This document shows positions 1 to 8,007 of a stretch of 64,000 nt of DNA, in pieces (positions within the stretch are counted from its first letter, which is position 1; each line of letters starts with the position of its first letter). The translations under genes and the position numbers were made by a program. Source of the stretch: Nocardiopsis kunsanensis DSM 44524 (GTDB lineage: Bacteria; Actinomycetota; Actinomycetes; Streptosporangiales; Streptosporangiaceae). The stretch spans positions 94,675-158,674 of the forward strand of contig NZ_ANAY01000015.1 of the NCBI RefSeq assembly GCF_000340965.1, written 5' to 3'. The notes under the pieces are model-generated. The model was not told the origin of the DNA. It saw only the letters and a list, made by a program, of their open reading frames with translations, and did no database searches.

Positions 1-156
1 CTGCAGGGTGCTCACGGCCGGGTAGACGAGGAACCCGACGTAGACGGCGACGGCCGGCAGCAGGTAGAGCCAGGCACCGCTGCTCGCCCGTCCGGGCCGG
101 CCCCGGCGCTTGACCCTGCTCTCGGGGCGGGGCGCGTTCGTTGCTCCCTCATTCAT
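1..156 (-). CDS. Carbohydrate ABC transporter permease, N-terminal part (cut by window edge)
   Basis: Only the first 52 codons are inside the window. They read as a basic, proline-rich cytoplasmic head followed by the first membrane segment (WLYLLPAVAVYVGFLVYPAV), which is how MalF/UgpA-type sugar permeases begin. The ATG overlaps the stop of the upstream binding-protein gene by 8 bases, so the two are translationally coupled. It presumably forms the membrane channel for the sugar delivered by that lipoprotein. Family assignment rests on the short N-terminus plus operon position; the EAA loop lies outside the window. Confidence 0.8.
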   Translation of the reverse strand, partial: MNEGATNAPRPESRVKRRGRPGRASSGAWLYLLPAVAVYVGFLVYPAVSTLQ

Positions 157-1483
157 GGTGTTCGTCCCATTCCTGCTGAAGCGAGCGGAGGAACTCCTCC
201 TCGCTCGTGGTCCCTGTCACCAGCCCCTGGACCCCGGGGGTGAGCTGGTCGACCATGCCGGGGGTGGCGAAGTCGGGGAAGGGCAGGAGCGACTCCTGCT
301 CGATGACCCGGCCGAACCCGGCGTTGACCTCGCCCATGACCCCTTCGCTCTCGGAGGGGGCGTCGGGGTCGACGGGCATGAAACCGCTCGACAGTTGGAT
401 CTGTGCGGCCTCGGCCGAGCCGAGGTAGTCGAGGAAGGCGGCGGCGGTGTCGTAGTTCTCGGTCTGGGAGGAGATCGCGTAGGACACGCTCGATCCCGCG
501 GCGACCGGGGGCTCCTGCCCCGTGGGGCCGGGCATGAGGAAGAAGCCGACCTCCTCACCCATCTCCTCGGCGAGCTCGGCGGTCGCCCAGTTGCCGGTGA
601 CCAGGAAGGCGCTGTCCCCCGCGGCGAAATCGGCCTGTGCGTCGATGTCGGAGACGGCACTGGTGCCCTCGGGCAGGTACCCCTCCTGTGCCCACCGGGT
701 CAGGGTCCCGGTGGCCTCCTTCGCGGCCTCGGTCTCGATGCTGGCCCCCGGCGCGCCGTAGACCCAGTCGCGGTACTCGTCCTCATCGCCCAGGACGTTG
801 AGCAGGGAGCTCCAGATCTGGAACCCGCCGACCTCCAGGGAACCGTTGCCCAAGGGTGTGGCGTCGGTCCTGTCCTGCACCTGTTCCAGGGCCTGCTCGA
901 ACCCGCCCAGGGTCTGCGGAGGTCCGTCCACTCCGGCCTCCTCCAGCAGGGACTTGTTGTAGAAGACCCCGAGGACCGACAGGGCCCCGGGTGCGGCGTA
1001 GAGGCTGCCGCTGCCGTACTCGGCCGCCTCGGGGTCGATGTGCAGGGACTCCATCGCGGAGGTCGGGAAGGTCTCTTCCCACCCGTAGGCCTCGCTGTGC
1101 TCGTCGAGGTCGAGGATGAGTCCGGCGGGCACGAGCGAGTCCATGGCCCCGGAGTTGTACTGGGCGATGTCGGGCGGGTTCTCGGAGGACATCGAGAGTT
1201 TCACCGTCTTGATGTAGTCGGTGAACTGTGTCTGCTGCAGTTCGATGTCGACGTTCGGATGCTGTTCGGTGAAACCGTCCACCAGGGCCTGGGTGGGCGG
1301 GTCGTCGGTGAAGGCGAGCCGGAGCGTGACCGGTTGGTCGGGCACTCCTGTGGAGACGGACTCGGGTGTGTCGTCCTCGCGCACGCTCGTGGACAGTACG
1401 GCGCACGAGCTGAGGACGAGGGCTGCGGCCGTTCCTGCGGCGGCAGCGGCCGCCGGGCGCCGTAGGCCCGGTGTGGTGGGCAT
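149..1483 (-). CDS. Extracellular sugar-binding lipoprotein of an ABC transporter (family 1)
   Basis: A 444-residue secreted solute-binding protein. The N-terminus is a lipoprotein signal with hydrophobic core and lipobox LSSC, acylated cysteine at residue 27. The mature part has the family 1 binding-protein pattern: an LRLAFTDDPP strand near residue 53, a helix ending in NVDIELQ, YNSGAMDSL, and GVFYNKSLLEEAG in the middle. It would capture a sugar at the membrane outer face and hand it to the permease that overlaps its 3' end. It follows the ROK repressor gene after 68 bases on the same strand, and lies divergent from an alpha-N-acetylglucosaminidase operon, so an N-acetylglucosamine-containing glycan is a reasonable, unproven ligand. 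Confidence 0.88.
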   Translation of the reverse strand: MPTTPGLRRPAAAAAAGTAAALVLSSCAVLSTSVREDDTPESVSTGVPDQPVTLRLAFTDDPPTQALVDGFTEQHPNVDIELQQTQFTDYIKTVKLSMSSENPPDIAQYNSGAMDSLVPAGLILDLDEHSEAYGWEETFPTSAMESLHIDPEAAEYGSGSLYAAPGALSVLGVFYNKSLLEEAGVDGPPQTLGGFEQALEQVQDRTDATPLGNGSLEVGGFQIWSSLLNVLGDEDEYRDWVYGAPGASIETEAAKEATGTLTRWAQEGYLPEGTSAVSDIDAQADFAAGDSAFLVTGNWATAELAEEMGEEVGFFLMPGPTGQEPPVAAGSSVSYAISSQTENYDTAAAFLDYLGSAEAAQIQLSSGFMPVDPDAPSESEGVMGEVNAGFGRVIEQESLLPFPDFATPGMVDQLTPGVQGLVTGTTSEEEFLRSLQQEWDEHHE

Positions 1484-1551
1484 GCTCTCTCCCTACGGTG
1501 TGGGGCCCGGCGACCGTGCGGTGGCCGGTGTTGCGGCGGAGGGTTCCGGGG

Positions 1552-2796
1552 TCACGAGAAGAGCCTCGCCGTCGGCGGTAGGGCCAACGTCCCGCGTTCG
1601 ACCTCGGCGAGTGCGCGGTGCAGTGCGCCGTGGACGGTCGTGTCCTTCTCCAGGGCCGACAGTTCCAAGCGCGGCGGGTCGAGGCGTTGGTGTTGCAGGT
1701 GTGTGGTCAGGGCGGTGAGCAGGTGCTCTCCGCAGCGGGCCATGGGGCCGCCGATGACGACGACCTCGGGGTCGAGGAGGGCCCGCACGGCGCCGAGCCC
1801 CTTGGCGAAGCGCCGGGTGATCTCCTCGAAGGCTTCGGTGGCCGCGGGATCGCCCCGGTGCAGGGCCTCGACGACGGTGTCCACACCCCGATCGCCCCGG
1901 GGCAGGGACCGGGCCAGGGCGTGGTCGCCCCTGCGTTCGGCGGCCCGGCGGACCAGTGCGGTCAGGCGGGTGGTGCCGGCCCAGGCCTCGAAGGCGCCGA
2001 GCCCGTCGGTGCTGTCCCGTTCGGCATCGGGTTCCTCGACGCACAGGTCGAGGAACCCGAGGTCGCCGGCGTCGTTGGAGGCGCCCCGGTAGAGCCGGTC
2101 GAAGACGACGATGCCCGCACCGATGCGCTCGCCCCACTGGACGAGGATCATGGGGCCCTCGTGCCGGTCGTGTCCGGCGCTGCGGCGTTCGCCCTCTGTG
2201 GCGAGCTTGACGTCGTTGTCGAGGTGCACGGGGCAGGGCAGGCACGCACCGAGGGTGCGCGGGAGCAGGTCGCCGGCGATGTGCGGCATGCTCGCGGTGA
2301 ACCGGACCTGCTGGGTGTGGCGGTCCACGATCCCGGGGACCCCCAGGCAGGCGTGCCAGAGCTGGTCCGGGGTGAGGGCGGCCGACTCCAGGGTCGTGGT
2401 GACGGTGGCGGTCAGGGTCTCGGCCAGGTGTGCGCCGTCGGTCCCGGTGAGCGGTGCCGTCTCCTCGGCGACGACGGCGCCCCCGAGGTCGGCGGCCACC
2501 ACGTGCAGCACCTCGGGTGTCAGGGACAGGCCGAGGACGTGCCCGGCCTCGGCGCGGAACCGTACGACCTGGGGCGGCCGCCCCGTACGTCTGCCCGGCC
2601 GTTGCGGCGCCAGCAGTTCGACCAGGCCGTCCTGTTCGAGCCCGGAGATCGAGCGGGTGACCGCCTGGCGGGAGAGGCCGGTGGCACGCGCCAGTTCGGT
2701 CACGCTGGTTCCGGTGCACTGGCGCAGTTGCGTGAGGACGGCCGCAGTGTTGACCTCCCGCATGTACCTGGTGCCCGACGCGACCGGTGTGTCCAC
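1552..2796 (-). CDS. ROK family transcriptional repressor
   Basis: A 414-residue ROK (NagC/XylR-like) regulator. Residues about 12-60 form a winged helix-turn-helix (TSVTELARATGLSRQAVTRS), followed by an ASKHA sugar-kinase-like fold ending in VVIGGPMARCGEHLL. ROK repressors usually carry a CxCGxxGC zinc motif; here the matching stretch reads GASNDAGDLGFLDLCVEEPD and lacks it, so zinc is probably not bound in the usual way. The GTG start has a GAGGGAG ribosome site about 6 bases upstream. It heads the leftward binding-protein/permease operon and faces the glucosaminidase operon across an 8-bp-arm palindrome, its likely operator. Likely effectors are N-acetylated amino sugars. Confidence 0.88.
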   Translation of the reverse strand: MDTPVASGTRYMREVNTAAVLTQLRQCTGTSVTELARATGLSRQAVTRSISGLEQDGLVELLAPQRPGRRTGRPPQVVRFRAEAGHVLGLSLTPEVLHVVAADLGGAVVAEETAPLTGTDGAHLAETLTATVTTTLESAALTPDQLWHACLGVPGIVDRHTQQVRFTASMPHIAGDLLPRTLGACLPCPVHLDNDVKLATEGERRSAGHDRHEGPMILVQWGERIGAGIVVFDRLYRGASNDAGDLGFLDLCVEEPDAERDSTDGLGAFEAWAGTTRLTALVRRAAERRGDHALARSLPRGDRGVDTVVEALHRGDPAATEAFEEITRRFAKGLGAVRALLDPEVVVIGGPMARCGEHLLTALTTHLQHQRLDPPRLELSALEKDTTVHGALHRALAEVERGTLALPPTARLFS

Positions 2797-2832
2797 GTCA
2801 CTCCCTCGTCCTGCTGCTCTTGCTCGTGTTCG

Positions 2833-2861
2833 AATTAGTTATGTACTGTACGGAACTAATT
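2833..2861. promoter_or_regulatory. Palindromic operator between ROK gene and GH89 operon
   Basis: Perfect 8-base inverted repeat, AATTAGTT (2833-2840) and AACTAATT (2854-2861), around a 13-base spacer that itself contains GTACTGTAC. It is AT-rich against a GC-rich background and sits between two divergent start codons. Binding by the adjacent ROK protein is inference from position and symmetry. Confidence 0.65.
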
Positions 2862-2891
2862 GTGAGGCAGGCAACACCCCGGAGGGAAGAG

Positions 2892-5036
2892 ATGGCCGAC
2901 GACGTGGCGCAGGTCCCGTGGGGCACGACCGTGGCCGGTCTGGCCCGCAGGGTCCTCGGTGAGGACCACCCACCGATCGCCCTCGGCGAGCTCGCCCCGG
3001 GTGAACGTTCCTTCGAGTACCGCGCCGACGACGGCACCCTGACGCTCCGTGCGACCGACGGTGTGGCCGCCGCCGTCGGACTGCACACCTACCTGCGCCG
3101 GGTCTGCTCGGCCGCCGTCAGCTGGGACACACCGCTACCCCTGGGCATCGCCCGTTTCCCCGACGCCCCGCCCACCCGTTCGACCGCCCGGATCGCGCAG
3201 ACCTACCACCTCAACTTCTGCACCTACGGCTACACGAGCACCTACTGGGACCGGGCCGACTGGGAACGCGAGATCGACTGGATGGCGCTGCACGGGGTCA
3301 CCGCTCCCCTCTCGCTCGTCGGCCACGAAGCCGTGCTGCGCGACGCCTACACCCGGCTCGGCCTGGACGAGGACACGGTGCGCACCTTCCTCGGCGGCCC
3401 CTCCTACCTGCCCTGGCAGTACATGGGGAACCTGGACGGGTTCGCGGGGCCGCTGACCACCCGCTGGATCGACACCCATCTGGAGCTGGGCCGGTGGATC
3501 CTCGAGCGCCAGCGCGCCTTCGGCATGCGCCCGATCCTGCCCGCCTTCACCGGACACGTGCCCCCGCAGCTGGCACCGGAGCGGACCACACCGCGCACCT
3601 GGCACGGTTTCGTCACCGAGGTCCTCTCCCCCACCGACCCCCTGTACGCACGGGTGGCCGAGCAGATCACCCGCAGCCAGGCTGCCCTGCTGGGCACCGA
3701 CCACCGCTACGCCGCCGACCCCTTCATCGAGATGCCGCCGGTCGAGGCCGACCTGTCCTACCCCGGGGCCGTGGCCGACGCGACCCTGGAGGGCCTGACC
3801 GCCGCCGACCCGGACGCGGTGTGGGTGCTACAGGCCTGGCCGTTCTCCTACCAGCGCGACTTCTGGACCGACGACCGGGTCACCGCCTTCCTCGACGCGA
3901 TCCCCGACGAACGTCTGCTCGTGCTCGACCTGTGGGCCGAGGCCGATCCGCAGTGGGAACGGTTCGACGCTTTCGCGGGCAAACCCTGGATGTGGTGCGC
4001 GCTGCTCAACTTCGGCGGGCGCACCGATCCCGTCGGCGACCTCCAAGGGGCGACCGACGCCCTCAACCGGGCCAGGAACGCCCCCACCGCCCCCACCGGT
4101 CTGGGCCTGGCCATGGAGGGCACCCACAACAACCCGGCCTTCTTCGAACTGATCCTCGACCAGGCCTGGACCCGCGTGGACGACGTCGGAGGCGACTGGC
4201 TCCCCGGTTTCGTACGGGAGCGCTACGGCCCCGACCACGCCCCCGCCCTCCTTCGGGCCTGGCAACGGCTGAACACGACCATCTACCGCACCCCGGGACC
4301 CCTGGTCTTCCCCGAACGGTTCAACGGTGTCCTGACCGCACGCCCCGACTACCGCGACCTGGCCGAACCACAACGGCTGCGCGCCCAGGCCGAGGAACTG
4401 GTCGGCTACGACCCCGCCGAGCTGCACCGTGCCTGGGAAGAGATGGTCGATGCGGCCGAGGCCGATCCGGGATCGGCGCGCGGGCCACTGGGCCACGACC
4501 TGGTCGATGTCGCCACGGCGGCCCTGGCCCGCGTCGCCGACCGTGCCTACCTCTCCCTGGTCGACGGGGTCCTGCGCGAGGGAACCGTCGACGCCGGAGC
4601 CACCGAGCGGTTCCTGGCCCTGTTCGACGACCTGGACGCGCTGTTGGCCACACGTCCCGAGTACACGTTCCGCCGGTGGGAGGAGAAGGCCGCCTCCTGG
4701 GCGGGGGACGCCGACGAACGCGCAATGCTCGTGGACAACGCCCGGCGGCTGCTGACCGTGTGGGACAGCCACGACAGCCCCTTCCTGAACGACTACGCGG
4801 GTCGGGTCTGGTCCGGTCTGGTCGGGGGGTACTACCGCGACCGGTGGCGGATGTGGGTCCAGGGCCTGGAGCGGGCGGCGGCCGCCCCCGAGGAGGCCGC
4901 CGCCCGGCTCGACCGTCGACTGGACGAGCGGGCACGCGTGTTCCTGGCCGAGGGCGCACCCGACCCGGAACCGGCCGACGGTGACGTCGTGTCCCTGTCC
5001 CGGACACTGCTGGAGCGCTACGGGCTCCCCCGGTGA
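2892..5036 (+). CDS. Alpha-N-acetylglucosaminidase (GH89, NAGLU family)
   Basis: A 714-residue glycoside hydrolase 89 enzyme that removes terminal alpha-linked N-acetylglucosamine. The family core is clear: WEREIDWMALHGVTAPL, the FGMRPILPAFTGHVP stretch, DPFIEMPPVE with the expected acid/base glutamate at about residue 280, LLVLDLWAE, and AMEGTHNNP with the nucleophile glutamate at about 409. The ATG is chosen because GGAGGGAAGAG lies just before it; an in-frame start further upstream would run through the operator. I see no signal peptide, so it is probably cytoplasmic and acts on imported fragments. It begins an operon whose next genes are a MurQ-type etherase (overlapping downstream signals) and a sugar kinase. 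Confidence 0.92.
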   Translation: MADDVAQVPWGTTVAGLARRVLGEDHPPIALGELAPGERSFEYRADDGTLTLRATDGVAAAVGLHTYLRRVCSAAVSWDTPLPLGIARFPDAPPTRSTARIAQTYHLNFCTYGYTSTYWDRADWEREIDWMALHGVTAPLSLVGHEAVLRDAYTRLGLDEDTVRTFLGGPSYLPWQYMGNLDGFAGPLTTRWIDTHLELGRWILERQRAFGMRPILPAFTGHVPPQLAPERTTPRTWHGFVTEVLSPTDPLYARVAEQITRSQAALLGTDHRYAADPFIEMPPVEADLSYPGAVADATLEGLTAADPDAVWVLQAWPFSYQRDFWTDDRVTAFLDAIPDERLLVLDLWAEADPQWERFDAFAGKPWMWCALLNFGGRTDPVGDLQGATDALNRARNAPTAPTGLGLAMEGTHNNPAFFELILDQAWTRVDDVGGDWLPGFVRERYGPDHAPALLRAWQRLNTTIYRTPGPLVFPERFNGVLTARPDYRDLAEPQRLRAQAEELVGYDPAELHRAWEEMVDAAEADPGSARGPLGHDLVDVATAALARVADRAYLSLVDGVLREGTVDAGATERFLALFDDLDALLATRPEYTFRRWEEKAASWAGDADERAMLVDNARRLLTVWDSHDSPFLNDYAGRVWSGLVGGYYRDRWRMWVQGLERAAAAPEEAAARLDRRLDERARVFLAEGAPDPEPADGDVVSLSRTLLERYGLPR

Positions 5037-5086
5037 GCTCGGGACAGGACCGGACCACAACGGCGACAGGTACGGGAGGAGGCCGT

Positions 5087-5980
5087 ATGCCCGAGCAGTC
5101 ACCGACCGAGGCCCGCAACCCGCGCACGGTCGGCATCGACACAGTGGGCACGCAGGAGATCATCGGCCTGCTGCAGAACGAGGACGCACACGCGGTGGAG
5201 GCGGCATCGGCAGCCTCCGACCGGATGGCCGCAGCGGTCGACGGGGCCGGTGCACGGTTGCGGCGCGGCGGCCGGGTGCACTACTTCGGTGCCGGCGCCT
5301 CCGGGAGGCTGGCCGTGCTCGACGCCACCGAGGTCACCCCGACCTTCGGCGCGGACCCGGAGCTGTTCACCGCCCACTTCCCCGGCGGACCCGCCGCTCT
5401 GGCCGATTCCACGCTGGACCTGGAGGACGCCGACACACTCGGTGAGCGGGACGCCGGTCAGCTCCGTCCCGACGATGTGGCCGTGGGCGTGACCGCGTCG
5501 GGCTCCACCGCCTACGTGGCCGGGGCCCTGCGTGCGGCACGGCGGAGCGGGGCGCTCCGTGTACTGATCACCTGCAACCCGCAGGCGGCCCTGTTGCAGG
5601 CCTGCGACCTGCCCGTCGTGGCCCACACGGGGCCCGAGGCGATCACGGGCTCGACCCGGCTCAAGGCGGGTACCGCCACCAAGGTGCTGCTCAACTCCTT
5701 CTCCACAGCGCTCATGGTCGGGGCGGGACGCACCTACTCGAACCTGATGGTGGGGCTCGTCGCCACCAACGACAAACTCCGGGAACGTTCCGTGGGCCTG
5801 CTGGTCGAGGCGTCCGGACAGCCACGGGAGCGCTGCGCCGCCGCACTGGAGGAGGCCGGCGGCGGGGTCGAGGCGGCCCTGGTGAGCCTGCTCGCCGGAA
5901 CCCCGGTCCGACGGGCGCACCAGCTGCTGGCCGAGCACGGCGGTGTCCGTGCGGCGGTCGCGGCTCTGGAGGAGGGGTGA
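5087..5980 (+). CDS. murQ: N-acetylmuramic acid 6-phosphate etherase (SIS domain)
   Basis: A 297-residue SIS-domain protein that cleaves the lactyl ether of MurNAc-6-phosphate to give GlcNAc-6-phosphate and D-lactate. Visible family motifs are VGIDTVGTQEII, GAGASGRLAVLDATE near residues 68-82, GVTASGSTAYVAGAL, TGPEAITGSTRLKAGT and TATKVLLNSFST. The length matches the family. I chose the ATG at 5087, which has GGAGGAGG just upstream, over a GTG at 5033 that overlaps the previous stop. It ends in a 4-base GTGA overlap with the kinase gene. Co-transcription with a glucosaminidase and a kinase supports amino-sugar salvage. Confidence 0.88.
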   Translation: MPEQSPTEARNPRTVGIDTVGTQEIIGLLQNEDAHAVEAASAASDRMAAAVDGAGARLRRGGRVHYFGAGASGRLAVLDATEVTPTFGADPELFTAHFPGGPAALADSTLDLEDADTLGERDAGQLRPDDVAVGVTASGSTAYVAGALRAARRSGALRVLITCNPQAALLQACDLPVVAHTGPEAITGSTRLKAGTATKVLLNSFSTALMVGAGRTYSNLMVGLVATNDKLRERSVGLLVEASGQPRERCAAALEEAGGGVEAALVSLLAGTPVRRAHQLLAEHGGVRAAVAALEEG

Positions 5981-6930
5981 GCGGCCCTCCGGTCCTGGCC
6001 GGTGTCGACGTCGGAGGGGGCGGGGTGCGGGTCCTCGTGCGGCACGGCGGGAGCACGTCCCGCGCCGAGGACGAGGCCGCGGTCCCGCGGACCGGCGGGG
6101 GGATCGACGTCCCGGCCCTGGTGCCGCGCGTGGTCGCGCTCCTGCGGAGTGCCGCATCCTCCACGGGGTCCGAGGGGTTCGACCGGGTGGCGGTCGGCCT
6201 GACCGGTCTGCCCGACCTGGTCGACGACCCCGGCGAACTCGTGCGGGCGCTGCGCTCCGGTCTTCCCGCCGGGGACGTGACCGTGGCCGCCGACGCACTG
6301 ACCACCCACACCGGGGCGCTCGGCGGGCGTGCCGGTGTCGTCGTCGCAGCGGGCACAGGGGCGGTGGCCCTGGGCACCGACCTGCGGGAGAACTGGCGCC
6401 GCACCGACGGGTGGGGGCACCTCCTGGGTGACCGCGGCAGTGGCGCCTGGATCGGTCGGCAGGGTCTGCAGCACGCGCTCCGGGCCCTCGACGGGCTCTC
6501 CGACGGCTCCCCGGAACTCCTGGCGCACTCGCAGGAGCACTTCGGCGGTGTGGGCGAACTGGAAGCCCAGGTCTACCGGGGCCGGGTCGCGGCCTCGTCC
6601 CTGCTCGCGGGGTTCGCTCCGCGTGTGGCCGAGGCCGCCCACGCAGGAGATCCGGTGGCACAGCGGATCTGGTGGGAGGCCGGCACACGTCTGGGCGAGA
6701 CGGCGGTCGCGGCCGCGGCCCCCGGGTCGGAGCCCCGTTTCTCCTGGGGCGGCAGGCTCTTCGAGGCCGGCGCGCTGTTGGCCGAACCCTTCCGTGCCGA
6801 AGTGCTGCGTCACCTACCGGACGCGTGTCTGCAGGAACCCGCCGGTGACTCCGTGGACGGTGCCCTGGCCCTGGCCGAGTCGGGACCGGAGCTCGTGCAC
6901 CGGCCGCCCTACCTGTACCGCCACGGTTGA
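5977..6930 (+). CDS. BadF/BadG-type sugar kinase, likely N-acetylglucosamine or MurNAc kinase
   Basis: A 317-residue ASKHA-fold kinase. The first phosphate loop is AGVDVGGGGVRVLV at the N-terminus. The second region, AAGTGAVALGTDLRENW followed by DGWGHLLGDRGSGAWIG, is the signature of bacterial N-acetylglucosamine kinases of the BadF/BadG/BcrA/BcrD ATPase family. The start GTG overlaps the murQ stop (GTGA), with GGAGG immediately before it. It would phosphorylate the sugar released or imported by the upstream genes, giving the 6-phosphate that MurQ or NagA-type enzymes need. Whether the substrate is GlcNAc, MurNAc or both cannot be settled from sequence. Confidence 0.82.
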   Translation: MSGPPVLAGVDVGGGGVRVLVRHGGSTSRAEDEAAVPRTGGGIDVPALVPRVVALLRSAASSTGSEGFDRVAVGLTGLPDLVDDPGELVRALRSGLPAGDVTVAADALTTHTGALGGRAGVVVAAGTGAVALGTDLRENWRRTDGWGHLLGDRGSGAWIGRQGLQHALRALDGLSDGSPELLAHSQEHFGGVGELEAQVYRGRVAASSLLAGFAPRVAEAAHAGDPVAQRIWWEAGTRLGETAVAAAAPGSEPRFSWGGRLFEAGALLAEPFRAEVLRHLPDACLQEPAGDSVDGALALAESGPELVHRPPYLYRHG

Positions 6931-6994
6931 GCCTCCGGGTGATGGGCTCACGGCCCCGACCGCGGTCACCGGCTCCGGCCCCGGGCCGGCGGCC

Positions 6995-7945
6995 TCAACC
7001 GTGGGCGCGGGCGTAACGCCGCGCCAGCAGGGCCACCTGTTCGGCGAGTTCGGGCGGGTCCAGTACCTCGAAGTCGGCTTCCAGGGAGCCCAGCCAGGGG
7101 GCGAGCACGGTCACCGACTCGCCCCCGACACTCAACAGACAGGTGTGTTCGTCCACGGGCTCGACCACACCCATGCCGTGCGCGGAGATCTCGTCCGCGG
7201 GGGCGTACACACGCACGCGCGCCCGCACCGTCCACATGTGGGCGCAGAGCCGGCGCTGCAGGTACAGGGCCACGTCGCCCTCCGGGTCCTCGCGCGGTGG
7301 GAACCGCTGCCCTGCGGGGCGGGGTTCCCGTAGCCGGTCCAGACGGAAGGTGCGCCAGTCGTCGCGGTCCAGGTCCCAGGCCACCAGGTACCAGCGCTGC
7401 CACCAGCTGACCAGGCGTTGCGGCTCGACCCGGCGGCGCCCGGCACCGCCCTCGTGGTTCACGTAGGCGAAGCGGAGCCGTTCGCGGGCGCGGCAGGCCG
7501 AGGCGACCACGGCGAGGGACTCGTGGTCCACGGTCGGTGCGTCCTGGTCGGAGACCGTGACGGTGGCGGCCTGGAGGGCGTACACACGCGGCCGCAGCCG
7601 GGAAGGGAGGACGTTGTCGAGCTTGGCCAGTGCCCGCAGGGAGGCCTCCTCGATCCCGGTCACCGACCCCTGAGCGGCCGTGCGCAACCCCACGGCGACG
7701 GCAACCGCCTCCTCGTCGTCCAGCAGCAGCGGCGGCATCCGTCCACCCGGGCCGAGGCGGTAGCCGCCGGTGGCACCGGGGACGGACTCGACGGGGTAAC
7801 CCAGGGCGCGCAACCGGTCGACATCTCTCCGGACGGTACGCACGGTCACCCCCGTCCGAGCGGCGAGTTCGGGACCGGAACGTTCCGGTCCGGACTGCAA
7901 CAGGGACAGCAGGCGCAGCAGGCGGGCCGTGGTCGGTTCCGGCAT
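6995..7945 (-). CDS. WYL-domain transcriptional regulator (YafY/DeoR-like HTH)
   Basis: A 316-residue regulator with an N-terminal HTH (ARLLRLLSLLQ, ELAARTGVTVRTVRRDVDRL, residues about 8-45), then GGYRLGPGGRMPPLLLDDEEAVAVAVGLR, a central WYL domain (RRVEPQRLVSWWQRWYLVAWD, where WYL is read in W-RWYLVA) and a C-terminal WCX part. Such proteins bind DNA as dimers and often sense small ligands or nucleic acid. It is divergent from an epoxide hydrolase gene, with an 11-bp-arm perfect palindrome in the 62-base gap. Confidence 0.88.
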   Translation of the reverse strand: MPEPTTARLLRLLSLLQSGPERSGPELAARTGVTVRTVRRDVDRLRALGYPVESVPGATGGYRLGPGGRMPPLLLDDEEAVAVAVGLRTAAQGSVTGIEEASLRALAKLDNVLPSRLRPRVYALQAATVTVSDQDAPTVDHESLAVVASACRARERLRFAYVNHEGGAGRRRVEPQRLVSWWQRWYLVAWDLDRDDWRTFRLDRLREPRPAGQRFPPREDPEGDVALYLQRRLCAHMWTVRARVRVYAPADEISAHGMGVVEPVDEHTCLLSVGGESVTVLAPWLGSLEADFEVLDPPELAEQVALLARRYARAHG

Positions 7946-7961
7946 GGGTCCAGTATGCCGG

Positions 7962-7990
7962 GGAAAGAGGACCGCAGCTGTCCTCTTTCC
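7962..7990. promoter_or_regulatory. Perfect palindromic operator, WYL regulator/epoxide hydrolase gap
   Basis: GGAAAGAGGAC (7962-7972) is repeated in inverted form as GTCCTCTTTCC (7980-7990), with a 7-base spacer. It lies 17 bases before the epoxide hydrolase start and 17 bases from the regulator start, so one bound dimer could control both promoters. Assignment to the WYL regulator is inferred from position. Confidence 0.65.
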
Positions 7991-8007
7991 TCTCTAACGT
8001 CGGGGCC

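Noticed and set aside
110..1465. 451-codon plus-strand frame opposite the binding-protein gene
   Set aside because: It is the complement of a lipoprotein gene with signal and lipobox; its composition is Gly/Val/Leu/Asp-rich shadow without domains.
2787..2891. Upstream extension of the GH89 protein by 35 residues that looks like a signal peptide
   Set aside because: It runs through the palindromic operator, has no ribosome site, and the ATG at 2892 follows a strong one.
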